A stretch of 64,000 nucleotides of DNA from assembly GCA_003216975.1 (NCBI GenBank), contig QCHY01000007.1, positions 21,050 through 85,049 of the forward strand. The letters are read 5' to 3'. Below the pieces are notes generated by a model. The model saw only the letters and a program-made list of their open reading frames with translations, did not search any database and was not told where the DNA came from. A program made the position numbers and the translations under genes. Every line of letters begins with the position of its first letter. Positions within the stretch are counted from its first letter, which is position 1. This DNA is from Prochlorococcus sp. AG-402-I20. Lineage in GTDB: Bacteria; Cyanobacteriota; Cyanobacteriia; PCC-6307; Cyanobiaceae. Positions 1 to 10,591 of this stretch are shown piece after piece.

Positions 1-598
1 AGACATGCAGGTGAGGAAGGATTTAAAGCACACTCTCTCTCCCAGTATGACGCTATCGCTGTCATTCCTCTTTTGACTAACTCGTGCTTTCTACCTATGT
101 CACCCATATTCTCTCTAGGGACGCTAAATGACGTTTGAAGTTTCATAGATTTCCTCTTCAATTATTATTCGGTATAAACCATCAAGAAGGCCTATGGCAA
201 GTGAATTTATCCTCATCTTTCTCTTAAATTATTATAGAGCCATCAATTAAAATATCTTTAAACTGGGAAAATCAATTTTTGACATCTAATGAGCTGCTTA
301 AAAAAGCAAAATCAACCCAAGCAATTAAGGGTTATAACAAGTGACTCCAACAATAATTTCAATAATGACATTAGGCATCGCCATTGCAGGAATTACAGTT
401 TGGTGGGTCAGAACAACCCTCAAAGAAGGTAACAAGGCAGTTGAAGAAAGCCAAAAAAAGAATCTAGTCAATTAACACTTTCATCGATTTAGGTACAAAC
501 AATGCTTTGAGAAATATCATTTGAACGTTTACTAAAAAAAGCACCTCCACTTAAATATTAGAGGTGCTAAGAAACACATTCTTCAGACCAACCAACAG

Positions 599-886
599 CT
601 ACTTCTTATTAAGGGCAGCCTTAACCTTTGTGGGAGACAAAACCTTAAGTTCCTCTTTTATCTCATTTTGACGTTCATCAAGAACTTTAATACGAGCTTG
701 ATAGCTCTCTTCTAGTCTTTTTCTGGAGTCCTCAATGTTGTCGAGTTCCTCTTGACGTTGATTACGCTTAAGCTCTTCAAGCTGACTATCAGAAACCACA
801 TAAACAGTTCTGGTAGGTGCAATTAAAGAATCAGAGAAAAAAGTGTCGAAGAGTGAAGTGTACATAACTTTTCTTTTGGAGTACAC
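599..886 (-). CDS. hypothetical protein, coiled-coil-like, charged
   Basis: 95-aa ORF in a region without competing ORFs; E/K/R-rich heptad-like composition. Confidence 0.5.
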   Translation of the reverse strand: MYSKRKVMYTSLFDTFFSDSLIAPTRTVYVVSDSQLEELKRNQRQEELDNIEDSRKRLEESYQARIKVLDERQNEIKEELKVLSPTKVKAALNKK

Positions 887-1042
887 AACTACTCTGTCCT
901 AAATTGATTTAGTTAGGGATGAGGCATACCGTAGAAAATGATTCGGTAAATACAACTCACTTCGGTTGCTACTACTGAAAAGTTAGGTATACCGACATCT
1001 AAACTTTTTCACAAAGCGTCTCTTGAAAAAGATAACAAAATA

Positions 1043-1201
1043 ATGGCTACATATTCACTCTTACTTGGAATCCTCGTGATAATCATTTCATGGAAATTCT
1101 TCAATGACTGGGCTTCTGGCCTGGCAGGATTTATTTATGGTGGCATCTTATTTTGGAGTATCAAATTATTTGTTCAACTCATTAAAACTTTATTTGGATA
1201 A
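1043..1201 (+). CDS. small membrane protein (52 aa)
   Basis: Read directly: MATYSLLLGILVIIISWKFFNDWASGLAGFIYGGILFWSIKLFVQLIKTLFG; hydrophobic segments. Confidence 0.45.
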   Translation: MATYSLLLGILVIIISWKFFNDWASGLAGFIYGGILFWSIKLFVQLIKTLFG

Positions 1202-1456
1202 AAAATGATGTCTCCATTGGAATCAAATGAAACTACTGAAACCATGCTTTAAGCCCCAAAAGATTGTCACCAAAATTGCTGACAAAGGTAGTGCGATGGC
1301 AAGTGTTATATTGATTGTTCTAAAAATCTTCCCAACTCCATTACTCGTATCTTTAGAAGGATCTACGATAAGTGGCATAGCGAATACGTATTTTTTTATT
1401 TATAGGCACAATTTCCATTCAATTGGTTAGATTGTCGTAATTATCGAGACAGTCTC

Positions 1457-1672
1457 ATGTATTTATTAGGTCTTGGACTATTAGTTTTAAGCACTTGGTA
1501 TCTGATGAAGCTATACACAAATTTCAATAACGATCCGATAGCAAAAAAAGAAATTGACAATGCATGGCAAGAAGCAAAGAAAGAAGCAAAAGGGAAAAAT
1601 CCTTTTGCACCAGGAAGAATTAAAGAGGCTCTCAATGCATATAAAGCCGATATGAATAAAAAAGACGACTAA
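1457..1672 (+). CDS. hypothetical protein with N-terminal TM segment
   Basis: 71-aa ORF, hydrophobic N-terminus then charged tail; preferred over the antisense ORF 1441..1635. Confidence 0.5.
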   Translation: MYLLGLGLLVLSTWYLMKLYTNFNNDPIAKKEIDNAWQEAKKEAKGKNPFAPGRIKEALNAYKADMNKKDD

Positions 1673-1742
1673 AAGATAGAAAATCCAAAGAGATCAAAAT
1701 ATTTCTAAAAAGTAGTTAAATTAGTTTTTTGTAGGTTTAGTA

Positions 1743-2039
1743 GTGACGCCCTCATTAGTTCTAATGGATTTTGTAGACAGAAAGACATTGAATAACGAAC
1801 AACTAGAATATCTCGAGCAAGTTTTAAAAGCATCAATTCAGAAATTGAAATTCACTGGTATCGAACCTGTAATTGCTAATAATGAAATATGTGATGCAGC
1901 ACTAATTTCCCAGGGTTCCTATGAAATAAGTTGTATTGCTTCCATACTTGATATGCTTCAGCCAACAGAAAAAACAATGGAGCGCAAAAAAAAGGTATTC
2001 AACGCTCTATGCAATGCAGGTTTAATAGTTACTGATTAA
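1743..2039 (+). CDS. small protein of a paralogous family (motif GS-[YS]-x3-C-x-A-[SA]-[IV]-L-D)
   Basis: Shares C-terminal motif with ORFs 10592..10894 and 32416..32700. Confidence 0.6.
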   Translation: MTPSLVLMDFVDRKTLNNEQLEYLEQVLKASIQKLKFTGIEPVIANNEICDAALISQGSYEISCIASILDMLQPTEKTMERKKKVFNALCNAGLIVTD

Positions 2040-2101
2040 AGAAAGAGGCCTACCTGAGCAAACAGATCCAAACAAATATAAACAAGATATCTACCAAAAA
2101 T

Positions 2102-2147
2102 ACCAGTGAGAGGCATTGAACCTCTCATGCCGCCTAGCGGTCTGGGT
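2102..2147 (-). promoter_or_regulatory. structured 3' element/terminator of histone-like gene
   Basis: Outer stem ACCAG/CTGGGT, hairpins GAGAGG-cattgaa-CCTCTC and CCGC-cta-GCGG, T-run on the transcript strand; homologous structure at 13015..13063. Confidence 0.65.
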
Positions 2148-2152
2148 AAGCT

Positions 2153-2671
2153 TTATTTAGCAGCTTCAGGTGCTTTTCTGGCTTTGCGTGCACGTCTAGC
2201 AGGTCTACCAGCACTTGGCTTAACAACTGCAGAAACCTCTGCTTTAACTTTGGCGGCAGCCTTTTTAGCTACTGGCTTTTTAGCTACTGCTTTCTTTGAT
2301 GTTGCCTTTTTAGCTACAGGCTTTTTAGCTACTGCTTTTTTAGCTGTAGTTTTCTTTGCTGCAGCTGCTTTTGGAGCAGAGCCTTTACGAGTGCGGTGAG
2401 AGAGAATTAAAGCCCATTCATCTGCGCTAATATTTGCTGGCTTATTTCCATGAACCTCAGAAACTTTAGCTGCTTTTTCAATATCTTTAATTAGGTTTTT
2501 CCAAGAAGCTGCGTAACGTTTATCAGACTGAGATTTAGCACCGCTTTCAACAAGGGTTTCAACGACTTGAGAAGCAGTAACCTTCTTACGACGTCTGTTA
2601 AAGATCTCCTTTTGCAAGGTAGCAATCAAGGCATCACCTTTAGCACTAACTTTGATGGATAACTGAGACAT
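2153..2671 (-). CDS. histone H1-like / lysine-alanine-repeat DNA-binding protein
   Basis: Conserved N-terminal ~95 aa plus AKK-repeat C-terminus; paralog of 13070..13687. Confidence 0.85.
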   Translation of the reverse strand: MSQLSIKVSAKGDALIATLQKEIFNRRRKKVTASQVVETLVESGAKSQSDKRYAASWKNLIKDIEKAAKVSEVHGNKPANISADEWALILSHRTRKGSAPKAAAAKKTTAKKAVAKKPVAKKATSKKAVAKKPVAKKAAAKVKAEVSAVVKPSAGRPARRARKARKAPEAAK

Positions 2672-3516
2672 AACTCAATAATTACTTTCTTAATACATCT
2701 ATCACATATAGGGTATTTAATTCAATAGTCAATGGTTAACCGACAACTAAATTTTTATATATCTATCAATATCACTTAAAGCGATACCTTCAAATAATTA
2801 GATGTTAACTATAAAGCAATATCTAGAGGGCGAGAGAAAAGCCAAAAACTAATACAAAAACAATTCTATTCAATAAAACTAATAGACCTCATATGCTGAT
2901 CAAAGATGGCATTAGAACACTAATAACAAATTGATCTATTCAAAGTGTCAGGCTACCTCTAGACATCAACCAATCTCATTCTCTCGTTGCCGTATCCAAA
3001 GAAGACAACGTGAAATCAAATGGTCTCTATGAGGAATAAGACGACGATGAACAAGACAAGAAAGTATTGTTCTGGAATGCTTGTCGCTGGAATAATTGAA
3101 ATGTTGACATGTCATGCAAACGCAAGCTGAACATGTTTTTTTGAGAATCCCTTTCTCAAGGAATTGCCACTCTTCTTCTTGACCGAAGATCTGATCGGTG
3201 CAAGTTTCTTTGGGGTGAGTCGTAGACATTGACCAATTCCAATAGGTTGGGCTACGACAGATACCCATTCTTCAGCCTTAAAAACAGCATACGGGGAAGC
3301 AGATGGAGTCATTTACCTATAGCAGTACACTTGTACTAGCAAGAGTTAATAGGTAATGTCAAGTCATATATTTCAAAAATCTAAAATATGTCGCCTGCAA
3401 TACAAACAATCAAACAAACAAGATGCTCAAACACGATGAATGTTTCAAGGATATAAAGGCTAATTAAAAATAATTAAACGGATAGGTCCACCACAAAACA
3501 AAAAAGCAATAAAAAA

Positions 3517-3535
3517 GCCCTCATCTCATGAGGGC
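3517..3535. terminator. perfect hairpin GCCCTCAT-ctc-ATGAGGGC flanked by A/T runs
   Basis: Inverted repeat read directly. Confidence 0.6.
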
Positions 3536-3710
3536 AAAATAAACTGCTGAAGGATCCCCATCACCCAGCTTTTCAAAAATAATAATCAAATCAATCAGAT
3601 TAGGCAACATTAAAGCACCATATGTTTTACCTCAGGCTTAAATGGACACCATCTGTAGGGGGGGTTGATTTATATGAAAAATAGGGTTAGAAATAGTATC
3701 CCCATCACCC

Positions 3711-3745
3711 AGACCCGTAGGACACCATACCTAGGGTCTTTTTTA
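3711..3745 (+). terminator. putative intrinsic terminator AGACCC...GGGTCT + T-run
   Basis: Inverted repeat followed by TTTTTT. Confidence 0.5.
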
Positions 3746-4023
3746 TTGGAAAACCTTTTATAGAGGGATTTCGCCAATATTAAGCACATATGATCTGTGG
3801 AAAACTTTTGTTATATGAATGAATTTGCGAGCTAAAAAAATATGTCCTTACCTAAATCTTCGAAAAAGTAGCTTATAAAGGTTTAAAAACGATTAATTGA
3901 AAAATCCTCCTCAATTAAGTAAAAAGGTTCTAAATCTGTTAATTGGTAGGAAAAAGACAATTACGCTAAAGAAATTAAATCTATCGAATAAAACCAGTTG
4001 AAATCTTTATGTGATTACACAAA

Positions 4024-4884
4024 ATGATTGATCTCAAAAGAAATAGCAAAAAAGAACCAATTGAAGCCACAGGCCTTCGAAGTCGTAAGTGTTCTCTATA
4101 TAAGCCAAATCAACAAGAAGATTTCAAAATTAGTAGAGGTCGTTTCTCAAATTTTATGACGTGTCAAAGGTGCTTTTATCTCGATAGGGTAAGAGGTCTT
4201 GATCCTCCTGGGACACCAGGTTGGACTCTCAATGAAACCACTGACCTATTACTAAAAAAAGAATTTGACGATTGCAGACAAAAATAGGTTCCACACAGAA
4301 TATTTGCATCTAATGGAATATCTCATGTTGTTCCATTTGATCATCCTGAAATAGATAACTGGAGAAACTCACTTCATCGGGGACTAATGCATCGTTACAA
4401 GGATACCGGAATAATTTTGACTGGAGGTGTAGACGATATTTGGCAAGACACTATTACAAGACAACAAATAATTGTGGATTACAAATCACAAGCAAAAAAC
4501 GGACGAGTTGATAAGAAAGATTATTTAGAGGATCCTTTTCACGAGGCCTATAAAATTCAAATGGACTTTTATGCTTACTTACCCTCGGGGATGGGTTTTA
4601 GTGTTCATCCAATATCTTATTTTCTAGTTTGCAATGCAAAAAGGGATGAAGATGAATTTAATAAGACCATGCGTTTTGATGAATATCTTGTTCCCTACAA
4701 ATGGAGGAATGATTGGATAGAGAGTCGACTAGATGAAATGGTCACACTAATGAATCAATCAGAGATTCCAGAATCAAATCCTTAATGCAAGAACTGCGCC
4801 TATGCAGATCAATATTCGAAAATATTATTTTCAAGAAATTCATGTAAAAAAGAAATTACACAAGGAACTTTGCCATTATTTTAA
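4024..4884 (+). pseudogene. PD-(D/E)XK (RecB/Cas4-like) nuclease interrupted by two in-frame stops
   Basis: One frame stays open through TAG 4285-4287 and TAA 4783-4785: ...CQRCFYLDR...CRQK*VPHRIFASNGISHVVPFDHPEIDNWRNSLHRGLMHRYKDTGIILTGGVDDIW..IIVDYKS...NP*CKNCAYADQYSKILFSRNSCKKEITQGTLPLF*; GGVDD..VDYK core and terminal CxxC. Confidence 0.75.
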
Positions 4885-4940
4885 GAACGCTAATAGTTTT
4901 AAAATGATTCTGATCAAAAAGCGTCTAAAGGATTAATGGA

Positions 4941-5579
4941 ATGTGCGGAAGATATCAGTTATTAACTAAATTTATAAATTTACCTGACCTTTTAAAAAAA
5001 GATGTGCCAAGGGGATTGAGTCAAAATTATGAACCACAAATATTAATCAAACCTGGTTCTCCAATTCTTGTTCTTAAGAATGAAGGCAAGACACAAACAT
5101 CAATAATGCTATGGGGGTTTATATCTGAGTGGAGTAAAGACCCTTTTGACAACACAAGGCCAAAGCCATTTAACGCGAGATCGGAAAGTGTTGAAGAGAA
5201 GAAACTTTTTCGTGCAAGCTGGAGGCATAAGAGATGTTTGATACCAGCCAGTGGTTTTCTAGAAAAAGGTCACCTAATAGGTAGAAAAGATTCTCAAACT
5301 TTCTGGTTAGGAGGACTTTGGAATCGATGGATGTCTAAAGAAGGATGTGAACTAGAGAGCTGTTGTGTGCTTACGACCGAACCAAATGATTTAGTCAAAC
5401 AATTTCATAACCGTATGCCCGTTATTATTCCAAGTGGGCTAGAAGAAGAATGGATCTCTTCAGTTAAAAATGCTCAAGACCTTAAAGCTTTAAAACCGCT
5501 AATGACTAAATGGGACCCAGAAGAATGGACAGCCGAGCCAATAAACAAACCTAATGCCGACCAATTATCCTTCCTATAA
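4941..5579 (+). CDS. SOS response-associated peptidase (SRAP/HMCES/YedK family)
   Basis: MCGRYQL N-terminus, NARSE..., RCLIPASGF(L)E motif, NRMPVI. Confidence 0.92.
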   Translation: MCGRYQLLTKFINLPDLLKKDVPRGLSQNYEPQILIKPGSPILVLKNEGKTQTSIMLWGFISEWSKDPFDNTRPKPFNARSESVEEKKLFRASWRHKRCLIPASGFLEKGHLIGRKDSQTFWLGGLWNRWMSKEGCELESCCVLTTEPNDLVKQFHNRMPVIIPSGLEEEWISSVKNAQDLKALKPLMTKWDPEEWTAEPINKPNADQLSFL

Positions 5580-5591
5580 AATCAAGACAAA

Positions 5592-5617
5592 AAAAAGGGC
5601 ATATACAAGCCCTTTTA
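5592..5617. terminator. AAAAGGGC...GCCCTTTT hairpin
   Basis: Inverted repeat with flanking A/T tracts between convergent genes. Confidence 0.6.
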
Positions 5618-5639
5618 TACATTTTATAAGATCAGGACT

Positions 5640-5813
5640 TCAATGATCGTGATGCACTTCTGCCGAGTTAGGCATTTCATGGGCAGAAGACAATTTCTTC
5701 AATGATTGAGATCCACAAATAGCAGACAGAGCGATCACAACCAAGGATGCAGTGCTTAACAATTGAAGCACTATCGGGAGATGTGAATTAATTCTTTCTC
5801 TAAAGGTAGTCAT
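5640..5813 (-). CDS. small membrane protein (57 aa), His-rich C-terminus
   Basis: Read directly: MTTFRERINSHLPIVLQLLSTASLVVIALSAICGSQSLKKLSSAHEMPNSAEVHHDH; terminator downstream. Confidence 0.5.
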   Translation of the reverse strand: MTTFRERINSHLPIVLQLLSTASLVVIALSAICGSQSLKKLSSAHEMPNSAEVHHDH

Positions 5814-6195
5814 TTGGGAAGTTAATTAACACTCCATTCAAACAAAAAGAATAAGCACCGTCCATAGCTTGAATATTATGAACTAAATAGCTAAAAGCAA
5901 AAAAATAAGCATAAATAAATTTAGTCCTACTGTTAAGAGTGATGTACTTGGTTTAAATTCATTAGCCAAAACTAGGGACTCACGCTCTTATTGATTTCTA
6001 ATTATGACCTAAATATTTAAAAGTCTCATCAGATACATAATGAAAATTAGATATTGAAAGAAAGCATATGAATAAATAAATGTACAATTAAACAATAATT
6101 AAGTCAAAACTACTAATGGCTGAGAAATTAATAAAGCCTAAAACCACTCGTCGTCAGATATCTGATTAAAATTACACAAACAAAAATTAATTGTA

Positions 6196-6699
6196 ATGAA
6201 CGGAAATAGAATGGATCTTCCTTCTCTAGACAAACTTAAAGAATTAGAAAAAAGCGCAAGAGTAGATGGGAGTGGCATTGAATTTGACTCTCTATTAGGA
6301 CTATGGAAATTTAATTCAGTTTGGAAGCAGGGCTCAGATACAGAAGACACGATTTCAAGCACTTTGCTACAGGTTCTTTCAGCCAGTCTAGAGTTGAAGA
6401 AGAATACACAGAATCCAGAAGAAGAGAAATTTACTATCGTCAACGCGATTAAATTTGGATTATTAACTCTGAGATTCAGTGGTTACGCAAATTTAGAAAG
6501 GAAGCAACCATTATTACCTTTTTCATTTGATTGCATTCAAATAAAACTAGCTTCATTAATTATTCTAAAGAGATCTCTACCGGCACCTGATCAAAAGAAT
6601 AGGCCGTTTTTTGCACTAATAGCTATTGATCCAAATGGTAAATGGTTGTCAGCAAGGGGAAAGGGTGGGGGACTTGCTCTATGGGTAAAAGATAAATAA
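6196..6699 (+). CDS. PAP/fibrillin (plastid lipid-associated protein) family protein
   Basis: LLGLWKFNSVWKQG..., C-terminal WLSARGKGGGLALWVK typical of the family. Confidence 0.65.
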   Translation: MNGNRMDLPSLDKLKELEKSARVDGSGIEFDSLLGLWKFNSVWKQGSDTEDTISSTLLQVLSASLELKKNTQNPEEEKFTIVNAIKFGLLTLRFSGYANLERKQPLLPFSFDCIQIKLASLIILKRSLPAPDQKNRPFFALIAIDPNGKWLSARGKGGGLALWVKDK

Positions 6700-6817
6700 G
6701 CTACCAGCTTTAAAATACCCTTAGAGATTTTGTTCAGAAAACTCTTCTAATAATATTTTTATAACCAATATCTCTGAACATAAATTAATAAGCAAATATT
6801 ACACATACGTAGTGACA

Positions 6818-7030
6818 TCAAGCGATAACTTTATTTCTCAGAGAAATCCTATCAATAGAATTTGGATGCTCTCGAACAAATTTGTTGAACTCAATAGCTA
6901 ACTGTCTAGCTTCAAAAGCATCAATGGCATAAAACCCTAACTCATGTCTTTTGTTAGCTAAATCTCGGTAGCTAACAGCATATCTTTTGCAGGATGTAAT
7001 CGGTCTTGAAGACAATTTTTTAAATATCAA
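6818..7030 (-). CDS. hypothetical protein
   Basis: 70-aa ORF with no competing ORF. Confidence 0.45.
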   Translation of the reverse strand: MIFKKLSSRPITSCKRYAVSYRDLANKRHELGFYAIDAFEARQLAIEFNKFVREHPNSIDRISLRNKVIA

Positions 7031-7375
7031 CTAACCATATACTAAAAATAACAAAATAGTTCTGAAAGAAATCTACCGAACAATTTGGGATAGGAAACCG
7101 AATATAAATGACATAATGCTTTTGAGCAATTAGATGTCAAATAATATCTGAACTAAATTCTTGATAACGAACGACGCAACCAAATTTTAGCTAAATTGCA
7201 TCTTTAACTTTTATAAAATTGTAAAAGACTTGAAAATAACAAAGCGCCTAAATATTGATTATTAGAAAATCTAATTACATTAATAATTTTTACTTTATAG
7301 ATTTGGTATCTCTCCCTACATACAAACATTAAATAAAAAGGTAACTTTAAAAAAATTATTCAATTAATCAAAGTT

Positions 7376-7456
7376 ATGACTTTAGATATTTACAAAGCGA
7401 TTGTTAAAGCATCAGAGCAAGGAAATTTATGGGGACTAAAACGAACTGATTACTAA
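7376..7456 (+). CDS. micro-protein MTLDIYKAIVKASEQGNLWGLKRTDY
   Basis: 26 aa; shares [IV]V-[KE]-AS-x2-G-x-LWG with 51060..51194. Confidence 0.4.
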   Translation: MTLDIYKAIVKASEQGNLWGLKRTDY

Positions 7457-7755
7457 CTATGTTTAAATTCACCAAATTTAAGTTTATTCAACTCATTATA
7501 TTATGGAATCTACCAATAGTAATTTTATTTATAGCAATAATCTCAATACCCATAGAATTATCTGATTCAATTTCAATTTTTTAACAACTCAGATCTCTAA
7601 ACAGAAAAATTTCTTTTTAATAGAGAAATAATTAATCAATAAGTGTAACCCTAAAAATCTAGATATGAACTACTTTTAAAAAGCTTGAATGGCTAGAAAT
7701 AGTAAAATCTGGTATTTGATCTATGCCATTCAATAAGTACACAGCGCGTGTTTGA

Positions 7756-8067
7756 TTAAGCAGCTTTAAACTGAGCACTACTGTTGTCGGTCCATGTCCA
7801 AGCAGACTTCTCCATTGTAGATAGATCGACTCTGTGGCTCGCCATCCAGTCTCCATTGGCTTCTATAAATTTCTCAATATTCCCCTCTGGGTGCTGATGT
7901 ATAACAATGATTTTTTGAGGGTCATCATCACTACAACCTCTGTACAAGGGCTGAATATTAAACTCTCTATGCCTTCTGGTAGCTTCTTTACTGTCGAAGA
8001 TTGCAGCCCACTCATCAAAGGTGCTTTCAACCTTAAAAGTAAAAACTGAGGTGACAGTAGAAGACAT
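7756..8067 (-). CDS. DUF3764-type protein
   Basis: Similar to 48292..48576 (xVFTFxxxxxFxxWAAxxDSxE) and to the 22612..22913 remnant. Confidence 0.65.
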   Translation of the reverse strand: MSSTVTSVFTFKVESTFDEWAAIFDSKEATRRHREFNIQPLYRGCSDDDPQKIIVIHQHPEGNIEKFIEANGDWMASHRVDLSTMEKSAWTWTDNSSAQFKAA

Positions 8068-8171
8068 CTAAAATCTTTAATATGGACAAACGATACCCAA
8101 ACAAAACAAAACTGACTAACAGTTGTAGTAAAAACTAGATAAATAAGAAAACTTTCTGCTAGAAATAGCTA

Positions 8172-8393
8172 ATGCAAATACCAAGAAAAACCCTCAAACG
8201 AATCATTAACTTAATTGTTGTTCTAATCGTTGCCATTGTTGGGTTCATAAAAGTAAAGCACCCATTTAGTTATTTAATTGGAGTCCCTGTTACCAGTTGG
8301 GTCGTTTATCTTTTATGTAATGCCATGTGCACAGATATTCTTTTTGGAGAAACATTAGGTTGTTCAGAAAAAAGTATTTACAAGGAGAAATAA
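8172..8393 (+). CDS. small membrane protein
   Basis: 73-aa ORF with hydrophobic segments. Confidence 0.45.
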   Translation: MQIPRKTLKRIINLIVVLIVAIVGFIKVKHPFSYLIGVPVTSWVVYLLCNAMCTDILFGETLGCSEKSIYKEK

Positions 8394-8549
8394 CTAACTA
8401 CGAATTAAAACTTTCTCAATCAGTGAAGAGAACCAGATGTCCATAACCTGAAAAGTACTTGCAAAGATAAACTCAAGTCAAGATATCGAATTAATCATAA
8501 AATTACTCTTGACCACTCAACATAACAAAATGATATTCGCTTTACTCAG

Positions 8550-9467
8550 TTGGAAATAATCTTTCTTTTAGCTGAATTAATACCATGTCTTTTAATAGGT
8601 TATTTACTAGGACGATTTAAAAAAGATTTATCCCTAACGATATCTCGTCCTTTAATGAGCTATGGAATTCCTGTCAGCTTGATGGGGATATTACTTAAGT
8701 CTGGCCTTGAATTCCCTTTGATACAATCTGCGGCTTTATCACTGGTAGCTATTGGCTTTTTAATGACTCTATTAAATTGCCTTCCTGGTATAAAAAACTT
8801 AATACCAAACAGATCTCTTCAATTAGGTAGTGCATTCGGAAATACTGGGTATTTCGGAATACCAGTTTCACTAGCACTGCTTCCAAATCATGCTTTGATT
8901 TATAGCATAGGTTTTGACCTTGGTGCGACATTAGTAATTTGGAGTATCGGTCCAATACTGCTAACAGATCCTTCAAAAATTTTAAGTTCTAATAGATATT
9001 GGCAGGATTTCATAAAAGCAATCTTTAGAAGCCCTGCTGTAAAAGGACTGATTGGCGCATTAATTGTTCATTCATCACCATGGAATGAACAATTAACAGC
9101 CTTACTATGGATACCTTCAAGGGTTGTAATTGTTTTAGCACTTGTAATCGTTGGAATGCGTCTAAGTTGGTTGAGGAAAGCAAATCTCTCAAGAATAAAA
9201 ATCCAAATAACATCCATAAAAAATGCTTTAATCATGAAACTGGTTGGATTGCCAGTCATTATGTTGATCATTTCCTCAGCGATCAGATTACCCAACGTCA
9301 TGCGAGAGGCTTTAGTACTTCAATCAGCTGCGCCAACAGCAATATCTGTCTTACTAATAACCCAAGCAGCGTCAAGAGATGAAGATGAAGCCACATCGCT
9401 TGTTGTCTTAAGTACGATTATCGCGCTCCTATCAATCCCTGCTTGGTTGATGATTTTAAGATTGTAA
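8550..9467 (+). CDS. AEC-family (auxin efflux carrier-like) transporter; start assigned as TTG
   Basis: 305-aa multi-TM ORF; GNTGYFGIPV and SAAPTAIS-x3-T motifs. Confidence 0.85.
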   Translation: MEIIFLLAELIPCLLIGYLLGRFKKDLSLTISRPLMSYGIPVSLMGILLKSGLEFPLIQSAALSLVAIGFLMTLLNCLPGIKNLIPNRSLQLGSAFGNTGYFGIPVSLALLPNHALIYSIGFDLGATLVIWSIGPILLTDPSKILSSNRYWQDFIKAIFRSPAVKGLIGALIVHSSPWNEQLTALLWIPSRVVIVLALVIVGMRLSWLRKANLSRIKIQITSIKNALIMKLVGLPVIMLIISSAIRLPNVMREALVLQSAAPTAISVLLITQAASRDEDEATSLVVLSTIIALLSIPAWLMILRL

Positions 9468-9530
9468 AAAGTTAACAACTATCGTCTTTTAACTCAGTTT
9501 GTCTAAGTTGTAAGAAATACAATTTTTTTA

Positions 9531-9731
9531 ATGACCTCAGCTACAGCAACAAAAGCGACAGCAAAGAAAACAGCGGCAGTAAAATCATCAGCAGTAAAAT
9601 CTCAATCAATTTATTCATCAACCCAATCAAGATTTGCCAGTTCAAAGTTAATTCAAAACCTAGGATCATCTAATGATGGGGTTCAATTCGATTTTTCAAG
9701 TTCGTTAAGAACTGCATTTGGAAGGGACTAA
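9531..9731 (+). CDS. hypothetical small Ser/Ala/Lys-rich protein
   Basis: 66-aa ORF. Confidence 0.5.
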   Translation: MTSATATKATAKKTAAVKSSAVKSQSIYSSTQSRFASSKLIQNLGSSNDGVQFDFSSSLRTAFGRD

Positions 9732-9998
9732 AAGCATATGGACCTTTTAAAAACACTTTTTACAGTTGCTATATGTCTAGGTATTGGATGGGCAATCTCA
9801 AAAGGGATCATGTTTGGTTTGACTCATATTTAATATTCCTGAAGAATGGCATTCTACAAATGAAGGACTTGAAGTGATTGACAGTTCATGGATGCAAGTC
9901 AAGGTCGCATGCGAAAAAATAAAAGCGCAAACAACTTCAAATAAAAAATATATTTCAAATATGCTTAACGAAATAGCAGATCATTCTCAAGAAAATTA

Positions 9999-10190
9999 AT
10001 GGCTAAAGAATGGGAACCCAAAGAAGAACATCAAGCAGTTATTGCAAGGAGTATAGAGTTTATTTCTGATGAATTAGCTGAGTTACAAGAGGCTTTACGG
10101 TGTCCAAATTCATTTATTGTTGAAATAGCTAATAGGGTAGTATCTGAATATAAAACAAACCAAATCATCATTAGAAGAGATGAAGAATAA
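9999..10190 (+). CDS. small protein, DELAELQ-x3-L-x-CP-x2-FI family
   Basis: Paralog of 42698..42913; frameshifted relative at 43510..43721. Confidence 0.6.
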   Translation: MAKEWEPKEEHQAVIARSIEFISDELAELQEALRCPNSFIVEIANRVVSEYKTNQIIIRRDEE

Positions 10191-10370
10191 ATGGAATTTC
10201 TTCAATCACATGATTTAAACCAATTGGGGCTTTGGACCCCTCTTATTGGAGGTATTCTTCTTTACGTTGGCTTAAATCTAAAAATTACTGAAGTTGATCC
10301 TAATGAGTAATCAATACATGAAAAATGAGTACAACGATAAGAAAAGGTTCGATTTATTAGAGTAGTTCGG

Positions 10371-10562
10371 ATGAAACAAGGAACTCTTGAACTAATTACT
10401 TTTGCTCTGATTTTCTTGAGTCTTCAATTTTGGTGGATAAGGATGACAATTAAAAATGGTCGAACTGGAGAAGTAGATAAATGGGGGCAAAAAACAAACC
10501 GAAAAGAACTAAATCAATTGGAGAAAGTGAAGCAAGATTTAGAAAAACTTTTTCGATCTTAG
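10371..10562 (+). CDS. small membrane protein
   Basis: 63-aa ORF, N-terminal TM. Confidence 0.5.
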   Translation: MKQGTLELITFALIFLSLQFWWIRMTIKNGRTGEVDKWGQKTNRKELNQLEKVKQDLEKLFRS

Positions 10563-10591
10563 TTCTCAAAACTACTAAAACTCTTTAAATA

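Noticed and set aside
2106-2399. 97-aa Ala/Leu-rich plus-strand ORF
   Set aside because: Antisense of the AKK-repeat histone-like gene; low-complexity mirror translation
2966-3312. Overlapping minus-strand ORFs 2966..3268 and 3112..3312
   Set aside because: Two overlapping frames may be one frameshifted gene (GYGICRSPTYWN / ASPYAVFKAEEWVSVVAQPIGIGQCLRLTPKKLAPIRSSVKKKS), but I could not identify a homolog, so left uncalled
9025-9382. ORFs 9025..9213, 9068..9301 and 9107..9382
   Set aside because: Overlap the well-supported AEC transporter in other frames
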